Positions 11,161 to 22,699 of a stretch of DNA of 64,000 bases are shown in pieces. This stretch comes from Spirodela intermedia (taxonomy: Eukaryota > Streptophyta > Magnoliopsida > Alismatales > Araceae), in the NCBI GenBank assembly GCA_902729315.2, contig LR746281.1:3098501-3162500 (forward strand). The letters are read 5' to 3'. The position numbers and the translations under genes were made by a program. A model generated the notes under the pieces. That model saw only the letters and a list, made by a program, of their open reading frames with translations, made no database searches and was not told the origin of the DNA. Within the stretch, counting starts at the first letter, position 1. Every line of letters starts with the position of its first letter.

Positions 11161-12627
11161 TCTTGGAGAGAGAAAGAGCGAGAGAGACCCAGAGTGGATT
11201 TTGCAAGTCGGCAATAGACGAAGGCAGAACCCGCGGGCGGGTGCAACCACAACCACCCCCCACATGCCGGTGGCGACCTCGAACCGAGTCAACGACGATT
11301 CCCCTACTCCCGAAAGATAGTCAAACGTTGCGGAAAGTTGGAAGATTTGGGGGGGGCGAAACCGTTGAGATCATTGAATTCGACCGTTGACCGGGACCTC
11401 CTCTTCGCTTCTCTAACTGCATCAGGGCTCGCGGGCAGCAGCAGAATGTGTTGCTTGAACCGGTCCAGGCACGTGCACCGAGGTCGCCACATGGGGTTGC
11501 GTGTGACGAGTTCATGGGGCCCGAGGTGCGGGGGAGTCAACGGTCAACTGGGATCGTCACACGTACGGGGAAGGGAGGGTTGGAGAGAGAGAGAGAGAGA
11601 AGAACTTAATAGTAAATGAAGGAAGAAAGAGAGTGAGGGAAAAGCTGAACTCATATTATACACTAAGAGAGATAGAGACAGTGAACCCAACTTAGAGAGA
11701 GAGAAGAGAGAGCGACAGGGTGGTATTCCACCTGGAAGTTTTGACTGATGGCCAACTGTAAACGACTCGACCCGTCTCCAGTACGGCTTCAGCCCGCCGT
11801 CAACCCGGATAACCGCGAATGGGCCCTTCTGTGGGCATTTTGCTCCGAAGAGGCGATTAATTACGCAAAGGTCAGAGAGAGAGAGAGAGGGTCGTCTCGA
11901 CCGAAGACGTGGCGAGCTTACTGTCAGCAATTCGTCTCACCATGGAAATCTGGCCTATGGCAGCGCCGTCAGAAAGTTGACGACTTCGCCTCGTTGACCT
12001 GGCATGGATTCCGTCCTTCCGAAAGGAGAAAGAGGTGGCCGCAACGATCCTTCCTCCCCCGCAACGTGGATGTGCAGACAGAGGAGAAGCGTAGAAGGGA
12101 CGACAGGCAATCAACAATGGCAACCGGTCAAGGCGGTCGTGGCGGTCCATCCTGAGCCTCACACTCCGAAACTCGCCTTTTTAAAAGAATATCTGCAGAA
12201 ATTAGTTTTATATCGGATGGCCCTCGCAAAATAAACTTAAGCGAAGAGACATCAGTGTGAGCGACAGCAATCTCCGAATATTTGATGTGTTTTATCTCAA
12301 TAATTATTTTAATGTGGGTTTTATCGTAAAAAAATCATTCTCACTCGAAACGCATTCCCCGAGGGCTATCGCCACATTTCACAACCTCAGCCCACGGCGG
12401 AGCGCCACCGGCGCCTTTCCCAATTGGCCAGCGGCGCCTTCCTCAATCGGTCAATGCTGGAGCTCATCGGGGCCTTCCTCAATCGCCAACGGCGGAACGC
12501 CACCGATGACCTTCGTCAGTCAATCGGCCAACGGCAGAGCGCCAACGGTGCCTTCCTCAATCGGCCGACGGCGGAGCGCCAGGGGTACATTCCTAATCGG
12601 CCGACGGCGGAGCGCCAGGCTGCATTA
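10555..12627. repeat. Large tandem duplication, copy 1 (~2.1 kb)
   Basis: This segment is repeated directly in the next ~2.2 kb. Landmarks with their positions in copies 1 and 2 are: ATTGAGG with an adjoining CTCTT palindrome (10,555/12,628), GGAAAGTTGGAAGATTTGG (11,331/13,363), AGCAGCAGAATGTGTTGCTT (11,437/13,469), GATGGCCAACT (11,747/13,922) and AATATTTGATGTGTTTTATC (12,277/14,460). The middle is GC-richer with several TTGAC/GTCAA cores and one CACGTG. Open frames such as 11,748-12,155 are broken by indels in the other copy, so I read the unit as non-coding, perhaps a duplicated promoter or an unclassified repeat. Confidence 0.8.
12385..12625. repeat. GC-rich minisatellite, copy 1
   Basis: Imperfect units of roughly 35 bp built on TTCCTCAATCGGCC followed by AACGGCGGAGCGCCA. 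About six degenerate units are visible. The repetitive open frames across it (FLNRPTAERQ-type peptides) are a by-product of the repeat. It forms the 3' end of copy 1 of the large duplication. Confidence 0.7.
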
Positions 12628-13730
12628 CTATTGAGGACTATAATTCTCTTGGAGAGAATTAGAAAAAAAAAGTGTGATTAGGAAATAATAAATATTAAAT
12701 AATTTATTATTATTTATAAAAATAATAAATAACAAACATCAACTCATATTATTATTATTATAAGGGCTTGATTAAAATTTGTGTGAGAAAAGTTTTGCAT
12801 CATTTACTATTTAAAATAGTGAAAAATATTTGGTTTTGCTCAATATTGTATGTTCTTTTTTTCTCTCTCTCTCTCTCTCTTGAAGTTACTCTCCTTCTCT
12901 TGAAGAGAGAGACAGAGAGAGTGAGGGAAGGATAAATTATATTGATGTCCACTTGGGAAGATGCACCAATGATCTTTTTTATCAAAGATTAAAAAAATTA
13001 TCGAGACAAATAAATAAATAATGAATATCATCGCATATTATTATAAGGACTAGGGTAACTTTGCGTACGAAAAATTTCACATGGTTTAGTATTTAATATA
13101 GTGAAAAGTCATTGTCTTACTCAATATCGCATGATTTTTTTATTATTTTTTCTCCTCTCTCTCTCTCTCTCTCTCTCTCGGGTCCTCTCCTGGTCTTGGA
13201 GAGGGAAAGAGAGCGGGTTTTGCCAGTCGGCAAGAGACGAAAGGCAGAACCCGGGGGCGGGTGCAACCACAACCACCCCCCCAACATGTCGATGGCATCC
13301 TCGAACAGAGTCAACAACGATTCCAAACCCAGACCGGGCCCCAAACGATAGGCCAAACGTTGTGGAAAGTTGGAAGATTTGGGGGGGGGCGAAACCGTTG
13401 AGATCGTTGATTCGACCGTTGACTGGAACCTCCTCTTCGCTTCTCTAACTGCATCAGGGCTCGCGGGCAGCAGCAGAATGTGTTGCTTGAAGCGGTCCAG
13501 ACACGTCCACCGAGGTCGCTACATGGGGTTGCGTGTGACGAGTTCATGGGGCCCGAGGTGCGGGGGAGTCAACGGTCAACTGGGATCGTCACACGTACGG
13601 GGAAGGGAGGGTTGGAGAGAGAGAGAGAGGGAAGAACTTAATAGTATATGAAGGAAGAAAGAGAGTGAGGGAAAAGCTGAACTCATATTATACATCAAGA
13701 GAGATAGACACGGTGAACTCAACCTACCTT

Positions 13731-13778
<48 letters not shown>

Positions 13779-14835
13779 AAGAGAGAAGATGAACTTAACA
13801 GTAAATGAAGAAGAAAGAGAGCGAGGGAGAAGCTGAACCCATATTATACACTAAGAGAGATAGAGACGGTGGAGAGAGAGAGAGAGAGTGACAGGGTGGT
13901 ATTCCACCTGGAAGTTTTTACTGATGGCCAACTATAAACGACTCAACCCGTCTCCAGGGACGTCTTCAGCGCGGTCCCCAACCCGGATAACCGCGAGTAG
14001 GCCCTTCTGTGGGCATTTTGTCCTGAAGGGGCGATTAGTTGCGCGAAGGCCAGCGAGAGAGAGAGAGAGGGTCGTCTCGATCGATGACGTGGCGAGCTTA
14101 CTGCCAGCAAGTCGTCTCACCATGGAAATCTGGCCTATGGGCGGGGCCTCCGGGAAGCCGACGACTTCGCCTCGATGACCTGGCATGGATTCCGTCCTTC
14201 TGGAAGGAGAATGAGGTAGCCGCAATGATGCTTCCTTCCCCGCCACGTGGATGTGCAGACAGAGGAGAAGCGTAGAAGAAACGACAGGGAGTCCATGATG
14301 GCAACCGGTCAGGGTAGTCGTCGGGTCCATCCTGGGGCCCACAGCCCATAAATACTCACCGCTTTTAAAAACATATCCGCGGAAATTAGATTTATATCGG
14401 ATGAGCCTCGCAAAATAGACTCAAGGGAAGAGACATCAGTCTGAGCGACGGTAATCTCCGAATATTTGATGTGTTTTATCTCAATAATTATTTTAATGTC
14501 GGTTTTATCGTAAAAAAATCATTCTCCCTCGAAAGGGATTCCCCGAGGGCTATCGCCACATGTCACACCCTCAGCCCACTGCGGAGCGCCGCCGGCGGCT
14601 TTCTCAATTGACCAGGGGTGCCTTCCTCAAGTGGTCAACGCCGGAGCTTGGGGACATTCTTCAATCGGCCAACGGCGGCGTCGGCTGATTGAGGAAAAGT
14701 AGAGCGCCAGCGGTGCCTTGCTCAATGGGCCGAACGACGGAGCGCCACCGGTACATTCTCAATCGGCCGACTACGGAACGCCAGCGGTGTCCTCAGTCGG
14801 CCAACGGCGGAGTGTCGCCGTCTTCCGCAACCGAC
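12628..14835. repeat. Large tandem duplication, copy 2 (~2.2 kb)
   Basis: Direct repeat of the preceding segment. It is longer because a GA-rich block is repeated once more: the stretch with AAGAAAGAGAGTGAGGGA and CATATTATACA occurs near 11,620 in copy 1 and near 13,645 and 13,805 in copy 2. A long GA tract at about 13,729-13,772 separates them, and the copy-to-copy offset rises from about 2,032 to 2,175 bp across this point. The stretch from 13,200 to 13,620 is very similar to copy 1, so the duplication is not ancient. Confidence 0.8.
14570..14835. repeat. GC-rich minisatellite, copy 2
   Basis: Same unit family as at 12,385-12,625 (CAATCGGCC, then ACGGCGGAGCGCCAGCGG), more degenerate. It ends the second copy of the large duplication, about 380 bp beyond the stop codon of the ERF gene on the opposite strand. 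Confidence 0.7.
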
Positions 14836-15216
14836 AGCGGCGGCCGGAGTGTTCTCAACCAGAAGAGGAGAGGTGGTGGCATTGGGGGGTGGGGGGCGGC
14901 GTCTTCTCCGGCGATGAGGGGAGAGGAGGGGTTGGGGGGATATGAGAAATACTCGGAATGATTAATTAGAACAGTTTAATCGAAAAAGAGGTTACAATCA
15001 TCCAGCTGCGACATTGAGTCGGTAGCACAGACGAGGACTCCTATATACTTTTTGTACGTTGTGGTTGTGATAACATCTCTGTCTGAAAGAATTAAATTTC
15101 AATGAATAAAGAACATGGTCCGAGCAATTTGGTCCTACGGGAGAGACCAGCTTCCCTCTTTATTCCGTCAACTGCTGCTTGCTGCTATCCGTAGAAACTA
15201 ACCCACCGGCGGCGGC
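14836..15216. other. 3' flank of the ERF5/6-like gene
   Basis: Between the minisatellite and the ERF stop codon. It contains a G-rich stretch (14,865-14,940) and then AT-richer DNA that probably holds the ERF 3' UTR on the minus strand. No other feature seen. Confidence 0.5.
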
Positions 15217-16122
15217 TCAGATGACCATGAGCTGGGGGTAGCCTACGGGAGACAGCGGCGGCAGGTTGAAGATGTCCCGGTTCTCGCTGCTATTCCACAA
15301 GGCGGCGCTGCTCCAGCTCGCTGGGGCGGTCGCCGGAGTCTCCGCGGGGTACCTCTCCCTCTTTGTATGGCACAGGATCTCCAGCTCGCTGTCCGGGGAT
15401 CTCTCCCTCTTCGGGGGCCTTGCCGACACTTCCACCGCCGGGGGCGGCGGCGGGGGGCTCCAGTCGGCGACGCTGCCCACCTCATTGGGGAAGTTGAGGA
15501 TGGCCTTGCTGCCCCTCATCTGGAAGGCGGCGCGGTCGTAGGCGCGGGCGGCCTCCACCGCCGTGTCGTAGGTCCCCAGCCAGACCCTCGAGCCCCGCCG
15601 CTTTGGGTCCCTTATCTCCGCCGCGAACTTCCCCCAAGGCCGGCGCCGGACTCCCCGGTAGCCCCGGCAGTCCCCTAGCTCGCCGCCGCCCACCGGCGGG
15701 GCCGCATCCTCGTAGTACTCTCCCGCCACCGTCGCCGCTGCCCACTCCACCTTGGGAAGCGCAGGCCTGGCGATGATCAGCGATGGCCTTCCAGATGAGC
15801 TCGAAGAGGAGGACAATGATGGATTGGAACTGGACTCTGCGAAGGGCTCCTCCTCCAGGAAGTCATCGACGGCGATGTCGTCGGCCACCGACAGAGATCC
15901 CCGGGAGGTGGAGGAGGAGGAGCCGTAGGAGTAGGAGGAGGAGCCGTAGGAGTAGGAGGAGGCCGTCATGCCGGAGTCGGCGGCCGCCGGAGGAGGAGCA
16001 GTAGGAGGAGCGAGGAAGAAGGTGGCGGCAGATGATAGCGGGTCGGGGGTGAGGAAGGCGTCGTCGAGGAGGTGGTGCTTGATGAGATTCAGCGTAGAAA
16101 GGAGCTCGTCATCGCCGGCCAT
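15217..16122 (-). CDS. AP2/ERF transcription factor, group IXb (ERF5/ERF6-like)
   Basis: A nuclear DNA-binding activator of the ethylene/jasmonate and stress response, expected to bind GCC-box promoters. Intronless, 301 residues from ATG 16122-16120 (CCATGGCC context). The frame is open 68 codons further upstream, but the TATA box at 16231-16236 lies inside that extension, so the internal ATG is the likely start. The N-terminus has the group IX helix [14 protein letters not shown]; a Ser/Tyr/Gly repeat and acidic stretch follow at about 55-105. The AP2 domain spans about 155-212 ([39 protein letters not shown]), with the Ala and Asp typical of ERF rather than DREB proteins. The C-terminus, [16 protein letters not shown], matches the group IXb tail, whose Ser-Pro is a known MAP-kinase site in ERF5/ERF6. 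A basic PPKRERSP stretch near 237 may act in nuclear import. Group assignment is strong; the exact orthologue is not established. Confidence 0.95.
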   Translation of the reverse strand: MAGDDELLSTLNLIKHHLLDDAFLTPDPLSSAATFFLAPPTAPPPAAADSGMTASSYSYGSSSYSYGSSSSTSRGSLSVADDIAVDDFLEEEPFAESSSNPSLSSSSSSSGRPSLIIARPALPKVEWAAATVAGEYYEDAAPPVGGGELGDCRGYRGVRRRPWGKFAAEIRDPKRRGSRVWLGTYDTAVEAARAYDRAAFQMRGSKAILNFPNEVGSVADWSPPPPPPAVEVSARPPKRERSPDSELEILCHTKRERYPAETPATAPASWSSAALWNSSENRDIFNLPPLSPVGYPQLMVI

Positions 16123-16230
16123 GGAGGCTCGCCGGGTCTGAGGAGAGGCGGCGGTGATATTTCTTCTGCTCTCGGTGGTGGTGGCGCAGGAGCTGCGTTG
16201 AGTTGAAGAGGGAGAGTGTGGATGGTTAGG

Positions 16231-16236
16231 TTTATA
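16231..16236 (-). promoter_or_regulatory. TATA box of the ERF5/6-like gene
   Basis: Minus-strand TATAAA, about 110 bp before the ATG at 16122. This predicts a leader of about 80 nt and decides in favour of the internal start codon. Confidence 0.6.
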
Positions 16237-16331
16237 CCAGGCGCAGAGGGGAGCTGCCTTGGAGGTTCCTGGAAGCTCAGACGAACCTTCTTTAACCGCT
16301 GCCTCTTTCATTTTCAGGTCAATCATCGCTA

Positions 16332-16592
16332 TTGACTAGTTCTGAGAACGTGGGCCAATAAAAAGAATGACACGACACGTGGGCGCGCGGCGCCGTGAGT
16401 CGCCGATCGTTGCACGCCCGTTCGCGGTGGACTGGAACGAGTCGCGCAGGGATGTAGGGCGCCTCGCTTGTCCTATTGTGGATAAGCCGGGGAAAGAGCG
16501 AGTATGGTTCCTTTTTCCAGCGCCGCATATCTTCTTCACGTGCGCTACAGGCAGGACGCATCCGATAAGATCCATAGAGTAAAAGGCACGTG
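16332..16592 (-). promoter_or_regulatory. G-box cluster in the ERF5/6-like promoter
   Basis: Three palindromic CACGTG boxes at 16376-16381, 16537-16542 and 16587-16592, all within 360 bp upstream of the TATA box, plus a TTGAC W-box core at 16332-16336 and a CCAAT motif near 16354. CACGTG is bound by bZIP and bHLH factors (including MYC2 and ABFs) and TTGAC by WRKY factors. Function here is inferred from motif only. Confidence 0.6.
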
Positions 16593-16899
16593 GAGTGATC
16601 GGCCACCACAGTCCAGTTTTCAAGAAAATAAAAAAAGGATTTTACGTATATTTTATGCTGATATTATACGACGTTGGTGGATTTAAAAAAAAAGGGAAAC
16701 CAGGGATTGGTTTCAATCATCCCTCGGGCGGAAGTACACTTAGAATTGTAATCTTCGATTGAGATGTCCAACTTAAAATAAATGGGGATCAACCTCTACT
16801 CGGTGAATAGTATTCATATTATATTCGCTTTCTTCTTTGGAACCTTCTGCCTTTCTGGTGGCTTAGAAATTTAGGCAAATATTTAGAAACCCTTTTTTT

Positions 16900-17080
16900 T
16901 TGGATGGCATGTTTTTTTTTCTAAATTAGAAAAAAATCATGCAAATGAGAGGATCGGTTTTACTTTTTTGTAATTTTTTTACATAATAAGTATGCTTTTT
17001 TTATATAAAATAGAAAAAAATCATCCAAAAAAGATGACCACTTTTTTGTAATTAATTTTTTTACATAATGGGCATGTTAA
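16900..17080. repeat. Two-copy tandem repeat (~90 bp)
   Basis: Two adjacent diverged units, each with TAGAAAAAAATCATGCAAA or TAGAAAAAAATCATCCAAA, then CTTTTTTGTAATT and TTTTTTTACATAAT. AT-rich, no coding content. Confidence 0.65.
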
Positions 17081-18144
17081 TTAGGTGAAAAACCTAATTA
17101 TGAAACATGTGAATGATGAAAATACATAGATATGCTTCGAATGAGATAATTAAAGGTGATTTGGTGGAGCCAATGCCATGGGGGCAAATACATCCCTATT
17201 CATATCCATTTTATTCTTGAAATATCATCGGCCCTTCTTGATTTATGAACTAATATATCTTGTATCGACTTTATTTGAAAGGAACAAGATACTTCTTACT
17301 ATTTATAATTTTCTGACATTTTATTTCTCAAGAGTGAAATGTATGTCTTATCTTCCATTAACAAGCATCTATCTTTGAAAGACATTTTAAACATGCATCT
17401 ATCTATTTGTGGCTATTATTTCCATAAAATTTCATAAAACATTTCCAAGTTTCAGACATCATAATAGTATAAATTCACAACAAGAAAAGCATGTTCTTGG
17501 CCTAACACCTCCAGCCTATTTTTTAGGTGTCATGCATACATCGTTAGATGAACCTTTTTTTTTCGATATTATGTCAAATGGGTCATGCCAACCAAGCTCT
17601 AACTATGTCATACATATGTCCATGATGAAAACTATTTTCATCTTCTCACCATTAATCCTCCTAATAGACTCTCCCTTTGTGGTAGAATGATTGGCCCCTT
17701 TGTAGACCACTCTTTAAAACATACAAACAAATGCAATGAAAGGAATAGGCATATGATGAACCACCACAAGTGTACCTCAAAATTAAACTTCAAAACCACT
17801 CTTGCCTCTATATAAATCGATGCAAGGAAAATAACAGGCATGTGATGAGCCACCACATGTTGAAGCTTGGTCAAACAACACTAAGAAAATGAGCTAGAAT
17901 TGATTCCGACACAATCACCCTTGACCTAACTGAAGTGCTGACATCTTTGACAATAATATATCTTATTTCTACAAAGGGATCAAAGAAACTCATGCCCAAA
18001 TTGACTTCTTCTTTATTGAATTGCTTACGTAACTCAAGTCGTCATCAACTACTTGAAAGTTTTATGGTGAAATTCTTCCTTATTTTGCATAAGATAAAAT
18101 TATGATTAAATCTTCGTTATTTTTTATAGGATACATTGGATTTA

Positions 18145-18335
18145 TGCCACACTTAGATTAGGAAGAGAGTTAAATTGATTAGATCCTAAGTTTACTATGG
18201 TCAACTCTTTCTAACATCTTTGATCTTCTACTTCTTATCTTAGATTCTATTATTTTCTAGATGTAAATGTAAACTACACTAGGATTTTATAATAGTTTGC
18301 CCCTCTTCTTACGTTTACTTTTTAAGAACCCAATT
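18145..18335. repeat. Dispersed AT-rich repeat, copy a
   Basis: It aligns loosely with 19,325-19,515. Shared order of phrases: a GAGTTAAATTGAT / GGCTGAATTGAT start, then CATCTTTGATCTT / GATCTCTAATCTT, then AATAGTTTGCCCCT / AATAGTTTACACCC, then a short pyrimidine-rich end. Probably fragments of the same old transposable element. Confidence 0.45.
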
Positions 18336-19324
18336 ATTATTTTACACTAAACAAATTACTTAACAAAATACTTCTCATTTAGTGGGTTCAACTCCCACAA
18401 TACTTCATTATGACATTCTCTTCTACTCTTGAGTATTAAATTAATATTTAATCACATCTTTCCCACAAGGATGAGTAGGACTTTCTTGTAAGTATGTGAA
18501 AATTTGATGAAGAGAATAATATATTCGGTTTGATTTTCTTTATTGTCTTCATATTGGAAATTTATTTGATTGCAGAAGACATTTGCATTTCAAGTTAGTT
18601 AAATAAGACTTAGAATCATTTGAATGTTGCTTTTTGATTGGTTCCTTCTTGTCATTTAACCAAACTTTGAAGATTACTCAAATTTGCATATATTTCTCTT
18701 TGAAAAATATCAGCAAAAATCATGAGATGGAAGAGAGATAAAAAATGATTGCTCATAACAAATTTATAGAGAATTTTGATTCAAAAGTCTCCCTTATTTT
18801 TCATTATCTCTCAATACTTCAATCTTAAAATTAGTGAGAAATTCAAATTATTTGAAACTAATATCATATAACTTTTAACTGTTCACACATCTTTTAAGAT
18901 AAACTAACACAAGTGAATTCTAATCATAGGTGATATGTATAAAGCTTATGAGTTTGAATAGGTCTAATAAGAATCCATTATCATTAAAGTAGAATCCATA
19001 GTATATCTCATAATAAAATAATAATATCTCATTCAAAACTTATTCAAATTACTTCAAATAAATCATGTCTATCTAAGAGATACATTGAATCACGATTGCA
19101 ACATGTAAAGTCATAAATTTTAGCATATGAGATATTTTAAATTATTTTTTACTTAATATCTATCAATAAAAAAAGTAAACTATCACACAACATTATACAT
19201 ATGTCACAAGTGATAAAATCAACCAAATTTTATAATTCAACATTATGAGATTCGAATGTGTTTCATGAATGCTAATTTTTAAATTTAAAAATGAATTCTT
19301 CTACTAAATTTTAGGCCACATTTT

Positions 19325-19515
19325 GATCAAGAAGAGGGGGCTGAATTGATCAAATTCGAATCCTTGACTTTTTTTAATGTTAACTACTTTTTAAGATCTC
19401 TAATCTTTTTCACTGAACTTAATCCTATGACTTTCTATGTTTTAGATCTAACGTACTATAAGATTTTTGAATAGTTTACACCCTTCCTATATCCACTCTC
19501 TAAGAGAAATTATAT
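19325..19515. repeat. Dispersed AT-rich repeat, copy b
   Basis: Direct-orientation counterpart of the repeat at 18,145-18,335. It begins at AAGAAGAGGGGGCTGAATTG, a phrase like the start of several plant repetitive elements. Element family not identified. Confidence 0.45.
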
Positions 19516-20249
19516 TATCAAATTCCACTAGATTAATGAATTCCTGGAATAGTAGGACTAGTCAAAACTCCAAAAGGGAGGGATGAATTAAAATTTCTCA
19601 AAATTTTGACAATTGCTTGTATCTTAGATAGGTTTTTACCTAGGCATGCTTATGTTTCAATGTGGGGAGGTGAATGTGTCAGCACATATGTAAAGATTAT
19701 TAGTGTTAGTACAACTTTTTAACGCTCTGACCAAGAACACAACTTTTATATTAATTTTTCTACTCTTATCTACTTTTAGTTTCAAAGAAAATTATATTTT
19801 TAATATTAACTATTCTCCTCAATAATATACACTGCTTTTAATAGATTGGCACCCCAGGTTTTACGAGTTAGTTTCTTTGGAGACCCAACCCCTCTTGGCC
19901 TAAACACAACTACAAGTACTTCATTGCTTCATTAAATAATTTACTCAATCAAATAATAATACACTAGCATAAAATTAGTTTTCCACACAAAATGAACAAA
20001 AGTGACAATCATGCTCTTTAAATAAGAATGCCCCTTGAAGAATCCATCAAACATCTTCTAGCATGCTATCTATTAGAACATCTCTCAATGTAACCTCTTG
20101 AATAAAAAATAATAATAATATCATTTAGTTCCCAGCATATCCATGAAACTACTCTTGAAAAATCACTAAAAATAATGATTTTGAGGTTATCAAAAAATCA
20201 ATATAGTTTAGGCAAGATATCATTAACAAAGAAAATAAATTATCTAGTC

Positions 20250-20650
20250 AAACTAGTACCTTCCCTTTTCTTTTCACCACTTACCTCATCATGTGCCATG
20301 CAAATTTTCTTAGAATGATACAATCCATTCTTACTAAAAATTATATTCCTACCCTTATTTTAATTAATGATATTAAAAATAAGAATTTGTAGTTCCCATA
20401 AAAAAAATTCCCATAAGAAAAATATAGTAGTAGTAAAATACATAAACTCAATTCTTTATGTAAACTAAAGAAAATAGATAATCAAGTTATTTTGAAAAAT
20501 TCCCCATGATGAAACAATCACACATTTTCTAGCCATATATCTTTCAGAACATCTCTCAAATGGAGATTTCTAAATGCCCACAAAAAAATGTCAAGATAAA
20601 CTTCATAACACAACCTAGAATTTCTCTTGAAAAGATACTAGTTAAGATTA
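20250..20650. repeat. Long diverged direct repeat, copy a
   Basis: It aligns in order with 22,700-23,185: TTTCTTTTCACCACTT, then AATAGATAATCAAGTTATTTT, then GATGAAACAATCA, then GAGATTTCTAAATGCCCA, then AATGTCAAGATAAACTTC and CACAACCTAGAATTTCT. The two copies lie about 2.5 kb apart in the same orientation and could be the LTRs of a very old element or two insertions of one family. Confidence 0.55.
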
Positions 20651-22699
20651 TCTAATGAGTCACCAGTGGCCATAACTCCTCAGCTCAACAGCCAGAGATA
20701 TATATATAAAACCAAGAAAGCAAGATGGGTGTTCTCAATCAGCAAAGCCTCACTCCCAAGCCTAGAGATATAAATAAAAGCAACCAGCAGATGTTATCAA
20801 TTGGCGAAGCCTTGCTATAGAAATATTTCTCATGTTGGATCTCAGTCAAGGCAAGTGGATAGGCCATTTACCTCTGGTGAAAAGGGAAAATCTGTTGCTC
20901 CAACACCAGATCATGGTCCACCTCAGATTGAAGAAAACAAGCACCTTGCTACCATGGTAAATGTAGTTGTTGATGCATTTTGCACAACCTTAGAAGAGTG
21001 AGGAGGCTATATATAATTTTTTTTATTGTAAGCCAAGAGATAATTGACGTGACTTAGTCGTTGTATAGTAAATCACATAAATTTAAAATTTATAAAACTT
21101 GAAAATACGAATTTTCAGATATTTAGAAGTATTTCTAAACAAATATATCAATTATAATTCAATAAAATTTCCAAAAATAGTAGTAATTTTCCAAGTCGAT
21201 CACAAAAATGTAATTTAATATCTAGTAATTATTTAGAATTTTCCTCAAAAAATACTATTTTCTATGAATTATATACTAAGAAATGAAAAGGAAATATAAT
21301 TAAAATTCACGAAAAAGGGAAATAAGGGTGCAGACATTAAGATGATGTCAGCGCCTAGAGAATGTGAATCGAGTGGAAATAGAGTTCCACACAACGATTC
21401 TTACGTAAGCGATTATAAACAATTTAATTGATCAAATTAAGATCTGTAAAAGTTGGAAGAATCGTAATTGAATGAAGTATATGCTGGTAAATTTTAAATC
21501 AACAAATTAACACTAAATGAAGTGGAAATTAAGTTGAAAGTAGGAAAACAGAGTTCCGGTGTCATGGCAACAATGCGTCGGCGATGCACCGAAATCCTGA
21601 GCGTTCGGGAGGATCGTCTTGTAATGTCCACAGCCTCAAAGGCTCTCCTTGAACAAAAATGACATGGGTAATCTCTAGATCTCCTTACGAAGTCTAGAGA
21701 TCAATGAAATGGGTCGTTGAATCATCTTCGGCGGCTGTCACCCGACGGAATGGAAAAACAACAACTTTGCAACTCTCCGACAATTGTCACCCAATGAAGA
21801 GGAGCTAGATGGAGGTGGGGCGTGTGTCAGGTGGCTTCATCCTCATGTCCGCACAGTAAGAGGAGGCTCTTCATCGCATCCGGTACGCTCTTAGGAGGTG
21901 GCGACTCGTCTCCTGGCAGATCGTCCTCTTCCTGACGATGGCTTGTTCATCGATCAATTGGAGATGCTTTACTCAATGGATTCGAGATTCTTTTATTACA
22001 AATTGTTCAGCAATTTTAGTAATAATACTCCGCGAATCGCATTGACAAGATTTTCGTTGATGATCTAGCGATTCTGGTTACTTAATCCTTCACCGGCGAT
22101 CTGCAAGAAAGTCGCGATAATCAAATAAAAAATATGAATTTTGGCTCTGGGAGGATTCGAACTTGTGCCGGTTGGTCGCCCTTTCTAGAGAAGGTGTGAC
22201 GCAGGTTTAGTCCCACATCACTTGTGCAGCGAAGTGTCTGGTGAATATATAGTAATATTACATTTTCGATCAAGTCCCTTTCTCGTGCATATATGATCAC
22301 TCCTTGCCCCACAGTCGGCTGGCCACTAGTAACATGGAAGGGAGGTGGCGCACACATGCCCCTATCAATCTAAGTTACTCGAGCCCCTGCTCGCGGCTAC
22401 TCCCCGACTGTGCTTCTGACCTACTTACGGGCCTAGCTAGCCGGCGGGTCCCCCCCATTTTGTCTTTTTTTTATTTTTATTTCTTTTTCTTCATTTATCT
22501 CAAAAATAAGATTGTAAAAATCATATAAATTCGTATAAATCACATAATTACCTAAAAATTCACGTTAATCAACTGAAAATCATTTTTCACACTTTAACAT
22601 AAATATAAGCCTATTTATCATGAGTTAAGGCTAAAACTATATTATTTACTAATTATTAACTCATGATAATGAAAACTTATCAATAATTTAAAAAAAAAG

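Noticed and set aside
11748-12155. 135-codon open frame in copy 1 of the large duplication
   Set aside because: The matching region of copy 2 (13,923 onward) is frameshifted and ends early, so the protein is not conserved between copies.
12257-12681. Overlapping frames with repeated NRPTAERQ peptides
   Set aside because: Translated minisatellite; the peptide repeats follow from the ~35-bp DNA unit and there is no gene structure.
10200-14000. CRISPR-like appearance of regularly spaced repeats
   Set aside because: Repeats are long, diverged and CT-rich with no constant short repeat and unique spacer pattern, and the DNA is plant nuclear.
16123-16326. 68-codon N-terminal extension of the ERF5/6-like protein
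   Set aside because: It is open but contains the TATA box at 16231-16236, has no family similarity, and the internal ATG begins the conserved group IX helix.
22120-22215. Possible tRNA or tRNA-derived element (minus strand GTTCGAATCC, a B-box-like T-loop)
   Set aside because: No pairing acceptor stem, D-arm or anticodon arm could be formed around it; more likely part of an old LTR-type repeat.
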